A stretch of 64,000 bases of DNA, taken from NCBI GenBank assembly GCA_022825505.1, contig JAJDWR010000011.1, positions 1 through 64,000 of the forward strand. Direction: 5' to 3'. The position numbers were made by a program, and so were the translations under genes. The notes under the pieces are model-generated. The model searched no databases and had not been told where the DNA came from. It was given only the letters and a program-made list of their open reading frames with translations. Positions 17,726 to 25,701 of the stretch are shown in pieces (position 1 is the stretch's first letter; every line of letters starts with the position of its first letter). This DNA comes from Gammaproteobacteria bacterium. GTDB lineage: Bacteria > Pseudomonadota > Gammaproteobacteria > Steroidobacterales > Rariloculaceae.

Positions 17726-18169
17726 GTGGATCGGAGGAGAGGCTTGATCGATCCGCAAGACGAACGGCTCAGCCTGGTGCGCCAGTGCGCCTTGGTGGGC
17801 ATCGCCCGCTTGAGCTACTACTATCGCCCGGTGGACGAGTCGCAGACGAACCTTCGTCTGATGCGGCTGATGGACAAGTTACACTTGAACTGTCCGTGGT
17901 ACCGCTCCTGGCAGATGGCCCGGGCGCTACGGCGCAAAGGCCACCGGGTGGGCCGCAAGCGGGTGCGGCGATTGATACGGGTGATGGGGCTTCGCTCCCT
18001 GGCGCCGCGGCCGAACACCTCGCGTCGCGCCCCGGGGCATCGGGTGTATCCGTACCTGCTAGGCGATCTTGACGTGCAGCGGCCCAACCAGGCGTGATGT
18101 GCCGATGGCGCGTGGTTTTTTGTACCTAGTGGCCATCATGGACTGGTATTCGCGCAAGGTGCTGTCCTA
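17726..18169 (+). pseudogene. IS3-family transposase OrfB, truncated and frameshifted
   Basis: The first 123 codons (17726-18097) are a normal IS3 OrfB N-terminus, with the SYYYRP, CPWYRSWQMARALRRKGH and RVRRLIRVMGL segments of the HTH_21 region. The frame then stops where the first catalytic Asp (ADVTYVP in relatives) should be; several codons have been lost. The continuation PMARGFLYLVAIMDWYSRK is readable in another frame up to about 18169. The rest of the rve/DDE domain is gone, so no active transposase can be made. Confidence 0.88.
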
Positions 18170-18359
18170 GGGGCTGTCCACACTATCGCGCCTCTCGCCC
18201 CCGAACTCCACAGCATCGACAAAGAGATTTTGATTAAGAAATAGAAGACGAAGACGGTTCAATCTGGCAGCATATGATGGACGGCAGATACCACCTTAAA
18301 TTTGCTGCCTACCTGTCCAAGAACTGGGGTCCACGTCTTTTGTCCAATTGTTATTGGCT

Positions 18360-19310
18360 TCAGGACTCGTGGAGAACGGGAATAACGCCACCGAGATGCT
18401 CCTGCAGGCGCCGTTCCCAAGGAACATCGTTTCGGTAACGCTGGCTAATCCTGTCCAGAAACAGTCGTGTCTTAAGGGGCAAGTGTGGCGTGTCCGCAAA
18501 ATGGGCCAGCAGCCAGGGCATTGGCAATGGATAGCCGGTAAGAATTGGTATCAGTGAGCCATTTATCAGTTCCTCCTCGATAAAGAACAATGGAAGAAAC
18601 GCGATTCCATTCCCGCCTAATACTGCCTCACGCATCAACCAACCGTTGTTGGTAACCATGATCGGCTGAATTGGTACGATGATCTCTTTATCACCCGATC
18701 GAAATCTCCATATCGGCAGCCCATCGACGCTGTCATTGTGAATGCACCGGTGCTCTTTCAATTTCTTCGGATGATTTGGTCGGCCGAATTTCTCAAGGTA
18801 TTGCGCAGATGCGACGGCCACTCGCCGAAGTGGAGCGATTCGCCGGACAGCCACATTGTCGGCGTGCTGCTCTTCGATTTGCAGCGCGATATCGAGATCT
18901 TCAGTAATTGGGTTAACCGCTCGATTCACATATCGCAACTCGACGGTGATGTCACTGTATTCTCTCTGAAACGCACAAAGGTCCTCGTCCAGGTATCGAG
19001 CCGCAAATGACGCAGGACAAGTGACCTTCAAATGACCGCTAGGTTCGACGTTTCGCGATGATATTTCGGCCTCAGCATCGGCGACTTCCGACAAAATTCG
19101 CAAGCATCGTTCGTAGTACACCGCGCCAATGTCAGTAACTGTTACTGAGCGAGTCGAGCGCAGCAGCAATTGTACGCCAAGAGTTCCTTCCAGCTGCTTG
19201 ATTCGCTTCGATACCACTGCTTTGGAAATATGTATTCTGCGTGCTGCAGCAGCGAAGCCGCCAGCTTCCACAACCGATACGAAGGACTTCATGTTGGTAA
19301 AACGGTCCAT
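18360..19310 (-). CDS. LysR-family transcriptional regulator
   Basis: The 316-aa product has the N-terminal winged helix-turn-helix (MKSFVSVVEAGGFAAAARR, then ISKAVVSKRIKQLEG) and a periplasmic-binding-like effector domain from about residue 90. I use the ATG at 19310; a TTG five codons upstream is possible. It lies on the same strand as the TonB receptor/O-demethylase genes, now separated from them by the IS3 remnant. LysR regulators usually act on neighbouring catabolic genes, so this one may sense the imported aromatic or a breakdown product. Confidence 0.9.
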   Translation of the reverse strand: MDRFTNMKSFVSVVEAGGFAAAARRIHISKAVVSKRIKQLEGTLGVQLLLRSTRSVTVTDIGAVYYERCLRILSEVADAEAEISSRNVEPSGHLKVTCPASFAARYLDEDLCAFQREYSDITVELRYVNRAVNPITEDLDIALQIEEQHADNVAVRRIAPLRRVAVASAQYLEKFGRPNHPKKLKEHRCIHNDSVDGLPIWRFRSGDKEIIVPIQPIMVTNNGWLMREAVLGGNGIAFLPLFFIEEELINGSLIPILTGYPLPMPWLLAHFADTPHLPLKTRLFLDRISQRYRNDVPWERRLQEHLGGVIPVLHES

Positions 19311-19426
19311 CGGATAGTCCGGCAATTGGCAGGTCCACCAACCTTATCAATGTCGGAAGGGCATGTCACCATTTATCGGCATAGCGCCTAGCTCCTTGGC
19401 CTGATCCTTGTTTGCATCTTTGTCAG

Positions 19427-20389
19427 CTACCAACCGAGGTGATAGTAGTGACGAATCCGCTCGGCGTTCAGAGGCAACCATTCGTAGCCCCGCCAGTCGC
19501 TATATTTAGGAAGTTCAAGCCGGTCACCGAGGACCTGTGGATCGTATACGCCGGTGTCGTAGATTTCCTTGACCGCGCTCATGAGATCTTCAAGAAACTC
19601 CCGTTGTTCCCTTACGCTAGAGCGCGCTGCGACAGCCGGCTCGTCGTCTGGCCCGTGTCCTGGGATGACGCCGTCAAACTCCAATTGTTCAATCTCTCGC
19701 AACGTGCGAATCCAGTCCTCAGGCCAAAAGTCCGGCAGGCCTCTGAATGGTAGACGTTTCGGCGTGACTATATCGACGATAAATATTAGCCTTTCCTCTG
19801 GAAGCCGCATCGTCACTAGGCAGTTGCCATGATTCCGGCCAAAGTACTGTAGCTCTATAGTTTTACCGCCTAGTGTGAGTTCGTAGAAGTCGTTGAAAGT
19901 GATATCCGGCATCACGACTAGTGGGTTCGGTCTTTCCCGGAAGAAGTCCACACAATTTTCTTGTGCGATAAACTCCGCGCCAGCGTCCTTGAAAATCTGA
20001 CCACCAGCAGCATGGTCCCAATGTTCGTGCGAATAGACCACATACTTGATGGGTTGATCGGTGATATTGCGAATCTCCTCCATCAGTATTCCTGCTGCTT
20101 GTGGACTGATGGGATCGGCCACGATTACTCCAGCATCGGTAACAAGAAATATTGTCCGGTACACCCAGAATCGGAACATGTATAGGTCGTCAGAAATCTC
20201 CGTTAACTCCGTGAATTCCTGCGTCTCCAGTGGTCTCGACGCTTCGAATGAGTCTTCGAGTTCATCCGAGGTCTGCGCATTGACAGAAAACAAAGGACCG
20301 AGGAACAAGATTAAAAACGCACTAAATGTTTGAAGCGTCTTCACGAGTCTAGATGAATTCACGGCCGCTCTCCTATTTGGACTAGTCAC
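19427..20389 (-). CDS. Secreted metallo-beta-lactamase-fold hydrolase
   Basis: The 320-aa product has a signal peptide (ending about SVNA, residue 39) and the MBL-fold zinc site: SHEHWDHAAGG (HxHxDH), a further His in GRNHGNC, an Asp in FIVDIV and the late His in PGHG. It is therefore a periplasmic zinc hydrolase, possibly acting on an ester, lactone or sulfate ester. The substrate is unknown. A GTG at 20389 gives the longest form; a later GTG nine codons in is possible. It is the most upstream gene of the island's minus-strand cassette, before LysR. Confidence 0.8.
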   Translation of the reverse strand: MTSPNRRAAVNSSRLVKTLQTFSAFLILFLGPLFSVNAQTSDELEDSFEASRPLETQEFTELTEISDDLYMFRFWVYRTIFLVTDAGVIVADPISPQAAGILMEEIRNITDQPIKYVVYSHEHWDHAAGGQIFKDAGAEFIAQENCVDFFRERPNPLVVMPDITFNDFYELTLGGKTIELQYFGRNHGNCLVTMRLPEERLIFIVDIVTPKRLPFRGLPDFWPEDWIRTLREIEQLEFDGVIPGHGPDDEPAVAARSSVREQREFLEDLMSAVKEIYDTGVYDPQVLGDRLELPKYSDWRGYEWLPLNAERIRHYYHLGW

Positions 20390-20500
20390 TATCGATATCT
20401 GCCCATCTTAGCGCAGGCCGGGACGCATGATAATTGCCTACTTCGCAGACGGACTATTCGCGAAAAGCTGACAACGAGTGCCACGCTTACTTATCGCTGA

Positions 20501-20800
20501 TCAGTAGTTACCGAATCTGCACTCCTGAAGTATCCCAAGAGGGAATCGGGTACTTTGCTGTCTTGCGGTCGAACTAAGCGGAACTCCCATGCGCCCGATT
20601 ATCATTGCCGTACCTATTGCATGAATAAATTGAATGTATGGCTGGTGGACACCCGGAGTGCGAGACTCGATGCTTCCTCCAGCCTCTGAAATGACATTGC
20701 CACTGGCTGCTAAGGCATGGGTGCCATGACCGAACGCCAGAGGGTCACACAGAGCGCCGACAGTGGCGGAATCCGTCCAGTCTGGCGATGACTTGAACGC
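20501..20800 (-). pseudogene. Open stretch without start codon, possible gene remnant
   Basis: A 99-codon minus-strand frame is open from 20800 to a TGA at 20501 but has no start codon near its beginning. Its translation looks protein-like (LAFGHGTHALAASGN, then GVHQPYIQFIHAIGTAM), yet I do not recognise a family. It lies at the boundary between the AT-rich and GC-rich halves of the island, where a deletion could have removed its 5' end. The remaining bases of the 20390-20820 gap show nothing else. Confidence 0.3.
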
Positions 20801-20820
20801 CTACGGGGTCTTTTCCCCGC

Positions 20821-22172
20821 TCATCCACCGTCCGGCCTCGTCCCCTTGCCGCCATGCACCGAAGGCTCCGCGCACCATTGCAGGCGCAGCGTGTCAAGCG
20901 CCCCGAGCAGGTCCTTGTCCAAACCCAACACGTCCACCAGCATATGCCGGTCGAGGTCTTGGCGTGTCTTGTCGCGGTACGCTTCGTTGGCCGGACGAAA
21001 GTCCCGATCCTTGAGATCCTCGAACACAACCTCGCACAATTCGATCTGATCGGCGGTCAGTGTCCGCGTGTCCAAAACGGGAAGATCGGGCAACTTCGTA
21101 AGGGTCATGACCGCTCGCCCTTGCTGTTGCCGCGTACCCGCCCACCAGACGCCGATCAACCCCAGGGTGGTGTTCGCCCACAGCAGTAGCGGCACTTCGT
21201 GCGAGGCGTCGTGCGGGATTACGTTCGGCCAAGCCCTGCCACCGATGGAGCGGCCCACCGTCAGGCACATCGCGAGCGGTTGCGAGTTGAGTCGGAAGTC
21301 GCGATCGGAGTGCAGACGGGATGCCGTGCGGTCCCACGTTTTCCGGGCTTCGGCTTGGTATCCCGCACGTGGTTCAGCAACGGAATCGATCCCGACGATC
21401 AAACGGGTTTCGCGCCTCGCGTCGTGGGACCACAAAGTCGCGTAGCTAGGCACTTCGCCGGGTTCGACGCGGCGTATGTCGAACGCGCCCCGGCCGCCGG
21501 TCCCGTTGATGTCCATGTGGTAGATGCCTCGATCCGCCACATCGCCCAGTCGCGTGATCGAAAGGGGCGACGGGCGCCCGGCGACTGGTGCAGAACCCGC
21601 GCCATGTCCGCAAGAACGTTCTCTGGGACACCCTCCGCCAGCCTTCCGGCGGTTTCCGCAACAATCCGTTCCAGAAGTTGCGTTCCTTGCGCAAGCCGGC
21701 GTTCCGATAGGCCCAGGTGTTCTATGGCGTCGGCGAGTTCGTCAACGCCCCCCTCGATCCATCCGGAGGCCGGATGCCGTTCGGGGTTGCCACCCGCATC
21801 CAGGAAGTGGGCCGCGTACTCGAACCGGGCAGCCTCCACGTTCGCGCCGGGGTTGGTTTTGAGCGAGGCGGGCAGACGCACGGCGATGGCGCCTTCAATG
21901 GGTTCTCCGGTGCGGGCGACATGTGCGCCTATCCGCGCGAGCGCGTCAGCGTCCACTGTCCGCGCGGGCTCGAACTCTGTCTCGACGGCCACCGGCCAGC
22001 GCCCCGCTTCCATCACGAGGATGTCGGGGCGTTTCTGTTCCGAACGCAGGACCCCGGTGGACTCGGCCACCAGGGATTCCCGGTTCCATCTCGGATGGCG
22101 TTTGCGGAGCGCGGAGGCGAGTTCGCCGTTGACTAACGTGTCCGGTTTGCGCGGCCCGGTCGTTACTTCCAC
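20821..22172 (-). pseudogene. Broken restriction-modification-type gene (nuclease end joined to DNA-recognition end)
   Basis: Two parts in different frames make one decayed gene. The first (22172 to about 21580, GTG start after GAGGG) has a nuclease-like core KRPDILVMEAGRWPVAVETE, with D and ExE spaced as in PD-(D/E)XK enzymes, and ends MARVLHQSPG. The second (about 21580 to 20821) starts ITRLGDVADRG and carries LLLWANTTLGLIGVWW, the LPDLPVLDTRTL segment and a CAEPSVHGGK end. These segments resemble the C-terminal part of large single-chain N6-adenine methyltransferase/restriction proteins. The catalytic methylase middle is missing. The assignment is by remembered pattern. Confidence 0.6.
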
Positions 22173-22208
22173 CGACCCTCAGCCAAAATCCAATTCCAGC
22201 CGACATCC

Positions 22209-22370
22209 TCAAGCAGTTGCACGACGACCCGCCCAAACCTTTAGCTGAACCCTATCTGCGCGACGCGCCAGCAACAACGCCACGACGACCGCTGTAACTG
22301 TCCCTATTGCTGCAATCCAGCTTCCCGCCACGGAAAGAATTGAAATCCATTGCTCAAACGTCAATTCCAT
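22209..22370 (-). CDS. Small single-span membrane protein (53 aa)
   Basis: An ATG at 22370 opens 53 codons with a hydrophobic segment (SWIAAIGTVTAVVVALLLA, about residues 17-35) flanked by a short acidic N-terminus and ARRADRVQLKV. This pattern resembles the N-terminus of longer (about 130-150 aa) anchored proteins common in mobile DNA. Another frame directly after it reads DVGWNWILAEGRWK, so the gene may be an internally deleted version. It lies between the broken restriction gene and HepT. Function unknown. Confidence 0.45.
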   Translation of the reverse strand: MELTFEQWISILSVAGSWIAAIGTVTAVVVALLLARRADRVQLKVWAGRRATA

Positions 22371-22430
22371 TTACTAAACTCTCACGCCACGGTATCAATT
22401 CAGCATGAACTACAGACGCGGACCTGGACG

Positions 22431-22775
22431 CTACCCGTCGTCCTCCGGCAGCAGCCGTTCCAATTGCTCGATCAACACCGGAAGGTCGGCGCCAACCGTA
22501 TCCCAAACCAGCCGAAGGTCGACGTCGAAGTATCCGTGCACGAGGCAGTTGCGCATGCCCACGATGTCCCGCCATGGAATCGCCGGATGCGCGTGCCTCA
22601 TCTCCTCATCGACGCGGGACGCTGCCTCGCCAACGATCTCGATCGACTTGACGATGGAAAGCTGCGTTCGCCGGTCCTCGACGAATGTCTCGAATGAGCG
22701 GCCTTCGGCGAAACCCACCGGTTCACGGGCCGCGATCAGCATGTCCAGGACGTATGCCTCCTGGTCACGCCGCAT
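22431..22775 (-). CDS. hepT: HepT-like ribonuclease toxin
   Basis: The 114-aa all-helical DUF86/HEPN protein has the catalytic RNase motif RNCLVHGY (R75, H80, Y82; Rx4HxY). HepT toxins cut RNA; the partner MntA neutralises them by adding AMP to the Tyr of this motif. Its start overlaps the end of the MntA gene by 11 bases, the normal two-gene arrangement. All active-site residues are present, so the pair looks intact, unlike its neighbours. It may stabilise the island or act in defence. Confidence 0.88.
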   Translation of the reverse strand: MRRDQEAYVLDMLIAAREPVGFAEGRSFETFVEDRRTQLSIVKSIEIVGEAASRVDEEMRHAHPAIPWRDIVGMRNCLVHGYFDVDLRLVWDTVGADLPVLIEQLERLLPEDDG

Positions 22776-23127
22776 ATACAGTCCGCACTGAGTCGAGAAT
22801 CGCCTGGCGGCGGATCGGGTTGCGGCTATTCTCCACGGCCCCGCGGGTCACGACATCAACCCGTCGTCCGAACAACTCGCTCAACTCGCGCTCCATCCTC
22901 ACGATACCCAGGAGTCCGGGCGTGGGCCCGGGCGCGAACCTCACCAGCACGTCGATATCGCTGTTCGGTCCGAAGTCGTCCCGAAGCACGGACCCGAACA
23001 GCGCCATCTCCAGAATCCGCCAGCGCTTGCAATACCCGGCTATCTCATCCGGCAGGGCTGGAATTCGAGTGCCCAGGATTGTCCCTTCGCCGGCTGTTCC
23101 GGATCGCGCGTCCGCTATCGTGGCCAT
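22765..23127 (-). CDS. mntA: MntA-like nucleotidyltransferase antitoxin
   Basis: The 120-aa product has the minimal nucleotidyltransferase motif GS (residues 45-46) and DxD (57-59) in FGSVLRDDFGPNSDIDVLV. Related MntA proteins transfer AMP to the HepT tyrosine. It is the upstream gene of the pair and overlaps hepT by 11 bases. An ATG at 23127 begins a short N-terminal extension (about 20 residues) before the core. Confidence 0.87.
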   Translation of the reverse strand: MATIADARSGTAGEGTILGTRIPALPDEIAGYCKRWRILEMALFGSVLRDDFGPNSDIDVLVRFAPGPTPGLLGIVRMERELSELFGRRVDVVTRGAVENSRNPIRRQAILDSVRTVYAA

Positions 23128-23770
23128 CGAGTCAACTCCCTAGATTCTCAAGCGTTACCTGCTCTGGTCATCAATTGTATGGCCTGCAGCGCACCGATGC
23201 GCACCTCCCCCAAGAGGCATGCAAACCTCCCCCGACCCTTCGATACGGCCTGTCGTTGCAGTCACGAGGTACCGTCAGATGCCTTCCCTACCGTTCGCCA
23301 GCGTACGGCAGGCCGCAAAGTCAGGTCCCAACCAGAAACCAACCGCGTGCGGGCGTCGACCGTACGTCAGTTCGGTTACATTTCCGACTTCGACGAATGG
23401 ATCTTCGGCGAATGGAGACCACCGGAGGAATCCTCGTCGAGCGGACTAACATCGACGTGGTGCCCGCAGAACTGAGTGCGACAGACCACCTACGCGACTT
23501 CGAGACCCATTGGATCCGCCTCGCCGCGTGAGCCGCGCTTACCGCGCACTGTGAGGTTGTGACTCTGCCTTCTTTTTGGAGAATCTGGGTAGTTTCGCCA
23601 CATTTGAGCCTTTACATCGCCACTAAATGCATCACACTCGCACCATGCGCCAACTGCGATATACCTACCCACGGTAGTGTTCAGGAGGACTCCAGCACGC
23701 TCCGGGATGCTGGGTTGTTCACGGACCGCCAGCCGCCCGCTTCATCCAGTTCATTATCGAGGCTTACCCG
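23128..23770. other. Gap with a possible small gene fragment
   Basis: The space between the divergent MntA and GHKL ATPase genes holds no clear gene. A plus-strand frame at 23412-23531 (39 codons, ending FETHWIRLAA) has the high third-position GC of real genes here and may be the 3' remnant of a lost gene. I cannot assign a family. The last 240 bases presumably hold the promoter of the GHKL ATPase gene; no strong ribosome site is seen before its ATG. Confidence 0.4.
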
Positions 23771-25531
23771 ATGACTCAAGTTCAGGCTCCGGACACTATG
23801 CAAATTCGCGCCCGGATTCACCCACGGGCGCTGGATCACATGCCGCTATTCTTCGACGCCACGACGCCAACCGTTTTTTCCGAACTCATTCAGAACGCCC
23901 GCCGCGCCGGAGCGAGCCGCGTGGACATCACAATTGAACCGGCCGATTCAAGTGTCGGCAACGAGACCCTGAAAGTCACTGTCCAGGACAACGGCCATGG
24001 CATTACCGACCCGAGTGTAGTGCTGTCATTCGGCCAGTCCGCCTGGGGCGAGGATGTCGCCCGGCGAGAACGCGCTGCAGGCATGGGCATCGCGTGCCTT
24101 GCGCGCCGAGGTTGCTCGATATCCTCGCGAGCGGAAGCTCCGCGCACGCGGCACGCCACCGGATGGCGGATGACGCTTGGTCCCGACCACTTTCTGGGCA
24201 AGACTGTCGCCACCGCCGTGTCAGACAAGACGGCTCCCTCGCCATTTGGGACCTGCGTAACGTTCCATGCCACCGAATCGTCGAGCATGTTACGTAGCGT
24301 AGTCACCAATGCCTCCCGATACGCGCCCTTGCAAGTGTCGTTCAACGGTACCGAACTCGCGCGGCGCGAATTTCTTGAGACCGCGCTGCACAGGGAGGAA
24401 TGGAACGGCGTCACGCTGGGTGTGATCAAGTCCCGGCATCCGTTCTACAGACAACCGGACCTCAGCTTTCACGGGGTCACCCTGAACGTGTGCCTGCCGC
24501 ACGTGAAGAGCCTGAACGGAGAAATCTGGACCGTGCGGGCCGACATGGTTGACTGCCGGGAGCTCGAACTCGTGCTTCCCGCACGCAAGGAAGCGGTCGA
24601 AAACGCGTTTCTGCGAGAACTGCGGCACGAGGCCCGGCTCGCTATCTACCGTGCGCTGGAGCCCACCGATCCGCCGCCTCGGTTCGCGTACGAGGACCAC
24701 GTACGGGCCGCAAACGCCGGCATCGACTTGCCTGCGCCGCCCGTTGCGCTTCGGCGCTGGCGGCCCCGTACCGCTGACGTGCACGAATGGCGCGGGGACA
24801 CGGAACTCGAAAACCTCGGACCCGACTCGATCATCGTCGAGTACGATGCCGATCCACCCGACACTCAAACGTTTTTTCGCACCGCTCGCCGAGCGAAGCT
24901 GGCGCCGAATTTGTTCGAGGCGGACCGGCGTCTTGCCGGTTACGCCTGGTACGACAAGCTGCCCCGCCTGACCGATGTAAACACGCATATCGAAATTGAC
25001 GGCGTGCCCTACACCGAACGGGAGTTACGCCGCCAGTTCAGGGCCGCTCGCTACGGCGACGACGACTTCGGTCCCCGTGATCGGGCAACGCGCATCGTCA
25101 CAACCGTAAGCGTCGCCCGGCCGGACGGCACGCAGGATACAAATCGGTACATGGCGGACATCGCATTCCTTGACAAGGAATTCGACTTACCAAGCGATAC
25201 GCCTTCCTTTGTCACCGCAGGCAGCGACATCAGCGCCGATGAACTCGCTCAACTCCTGCGACGCGCCTACTTCTGCCCGTCGGACGATTCAGAGGCGGAC
25301 AGCTATGAGAGCCAAAGCGATCAGTTCGACGATGCCGCGCTGCACGTCGCTCTGAAACACGTCGCCTCCGCCGAAGAGGCCATCCGCACGGCTATCGCGC
25401 AGGTGGTTCGGCGCGAGATACAACAGCTAATACCAAGGGACCGCCACGCGGATATCACAATAAGCAGCAACCGGATCGACATCACGCTTGGCGGCCCTCT
25501 GAAGGCTGAAACAGGGGTTCGATTCCCCTAG
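23771..25531 (+). CDS. GHKL (Hsp90-like) ATPase, unknown role, ending inside the attachment site
   Basis: The 586-aa product has a Bergerat ATP-binding fold at its N-terminus: SELIQNARRAGA (residues 37-48), DNGHGI (73-78) and GMGIA (104-108). The remaining ~450 residues match no domain I know; there is no obvious nuclease, kinase or membrane part. Its last 13 codons and TAG stop are read from the 50-base tRNA-Glu core, so the attachment site encodes the C-terminus. Part of the same C-terminal sequence is repeated at 26359-26507 with mostly synonymous changes. GHKL ATPases occur in several anti-phage and chromatin-like systems, and its neighbours are defence-like. The function is unproven. Confidence 0.8.
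   Translation: MTQVQAPDTMQIRARIHPRALDHMPLFFDATTPTVFSELIQNARRAGASRVDITIEPADSSVGNETLKVTVQDNGHGITDPSVVLSFGQSAWGEDVARRERAAGMGIACLARRGCSISSRAEAPRTRHATGWRMTLGPDHFLGKTVATAVSDKTAPSPFGTCVTFHATESSSMLRSVVTNASRYAPLQVSFNGTELARREFLETALHREEWNGVTLGVIKSRHPFYRQPDLSFHGVTLNVCLPHVKSLNGEIWTVRADMVDCRELELVLPARKEAVENAFLRELRHEARLAIYRALEPTDPPPRFAYEDHVRAANAGIDLPAPPVALRRWRPRTADVHEWRGDTELENLGPDSIIVEYDADPPDTQTFFRTARRAKLAPNLFEADRRLAGYAWYDKLPRLTDVNTHIEIDGVPYTERELRRQFRAARYGDDDFGPRDRATRIVTTVSVARPDGTQDTNRYMADIAFLDKEFDLPSDTPSFVTAGSDISADELAQLLRRAYFCPSDDSEADSYESQSDQFDDAALHVALKHVASAEEAIRTAIAQVVRREIQQLIPRDRHADITISSNRIDITLGGPLKAETGVRFP
25383..25490 (+). repeat. Element right-end repeat, copy 1 (inside GHKL ATPase gene)
   Basis: These 108 bases before the second core match 26359-26466 before the third core at about 87% identity by eye. 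In the ATPase frame about nine of fourteen differences are synonymous. They form the shared right end of both elements. Confidence 0.85.
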
Positions 25532-25540
25532 GGAGCGCCA
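25491..25540 (+). repeat. att core copy 2
   Basis: This copy of the tRNA-Glu 3' 50-mer has one change (C to G at 25501, within what was the anticodon) and no 5' tRNA half. It is both the right end of the 15.2-kb island and the left junction of the 976-bp element. Confidence 0.93.
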
Positions 25541-25622
25541 CTTTCATTCATAACCTAGTGTTCAATAAAGATATTATGATCCAGTTACAACTTTGGACAC
25601 CATATCGATCCAATTGGAAACC
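25541..25622. repeat. Element left-end repeat, copy 2
   Basis: This is the counterpart of 10379-10461, about 85% identical by eye, directly after core copy 2. Confidence 0.8.
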
Positions 25623-25701
25623 CTGCTGAACAGACATTTCGCTACCCCCTGCCCTATACTGATCGCAGGAGCTTTGTTCTTTGGACTTGGGGAGGGACGA
25701 G

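Larger units (their letters stand above)
17356..18334 (+). mobile_element. Degraded IS3-family insertion sequence
   Basis: Two 22-base imperfect inverted repeats with four mismatches (17356-17377 and 18313-18334) enclose an IS3-type orfA/orfB pair. The element is only about 980 bases because orfB has lost its second half, including most of the DDE catalytic core. I saw no target-site duplication. It lies in the gap between the LysR regulator and the TonB receptor and probably separates them from an original shared regulatory region. Confidence 0.8.
10379..25540. mobile_element. 15.2-kb genomic island at tRNA-Glu (element 1)
   Basis: The island is bounded by the tRNA-Glu core at 10329-10378 and a second core at 25491-25540. 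Base composition changes inside it: about 10.4-20.4 kb is visibly AT-richer than the chromosome, while 20.8-25.5 kb is GC-rich. The first part carries a catabolic-looking minus-strand cassette and the second defence-like genes. Several genes are decayed (IS3 element, restriction-modification gene, other fragments). I found no integrase, excisionase, relaxase or replication gene, so it is either defective, mobilised in trans, or moved by something unrecognised. Confidence 0.85.

Noticed and set aside
23490..23672. A 60-codon minus-strand frame resembling a transposase scrap
   Set aside because: No IS ends, partner frame or recognisable catalytic motif accompanies it.
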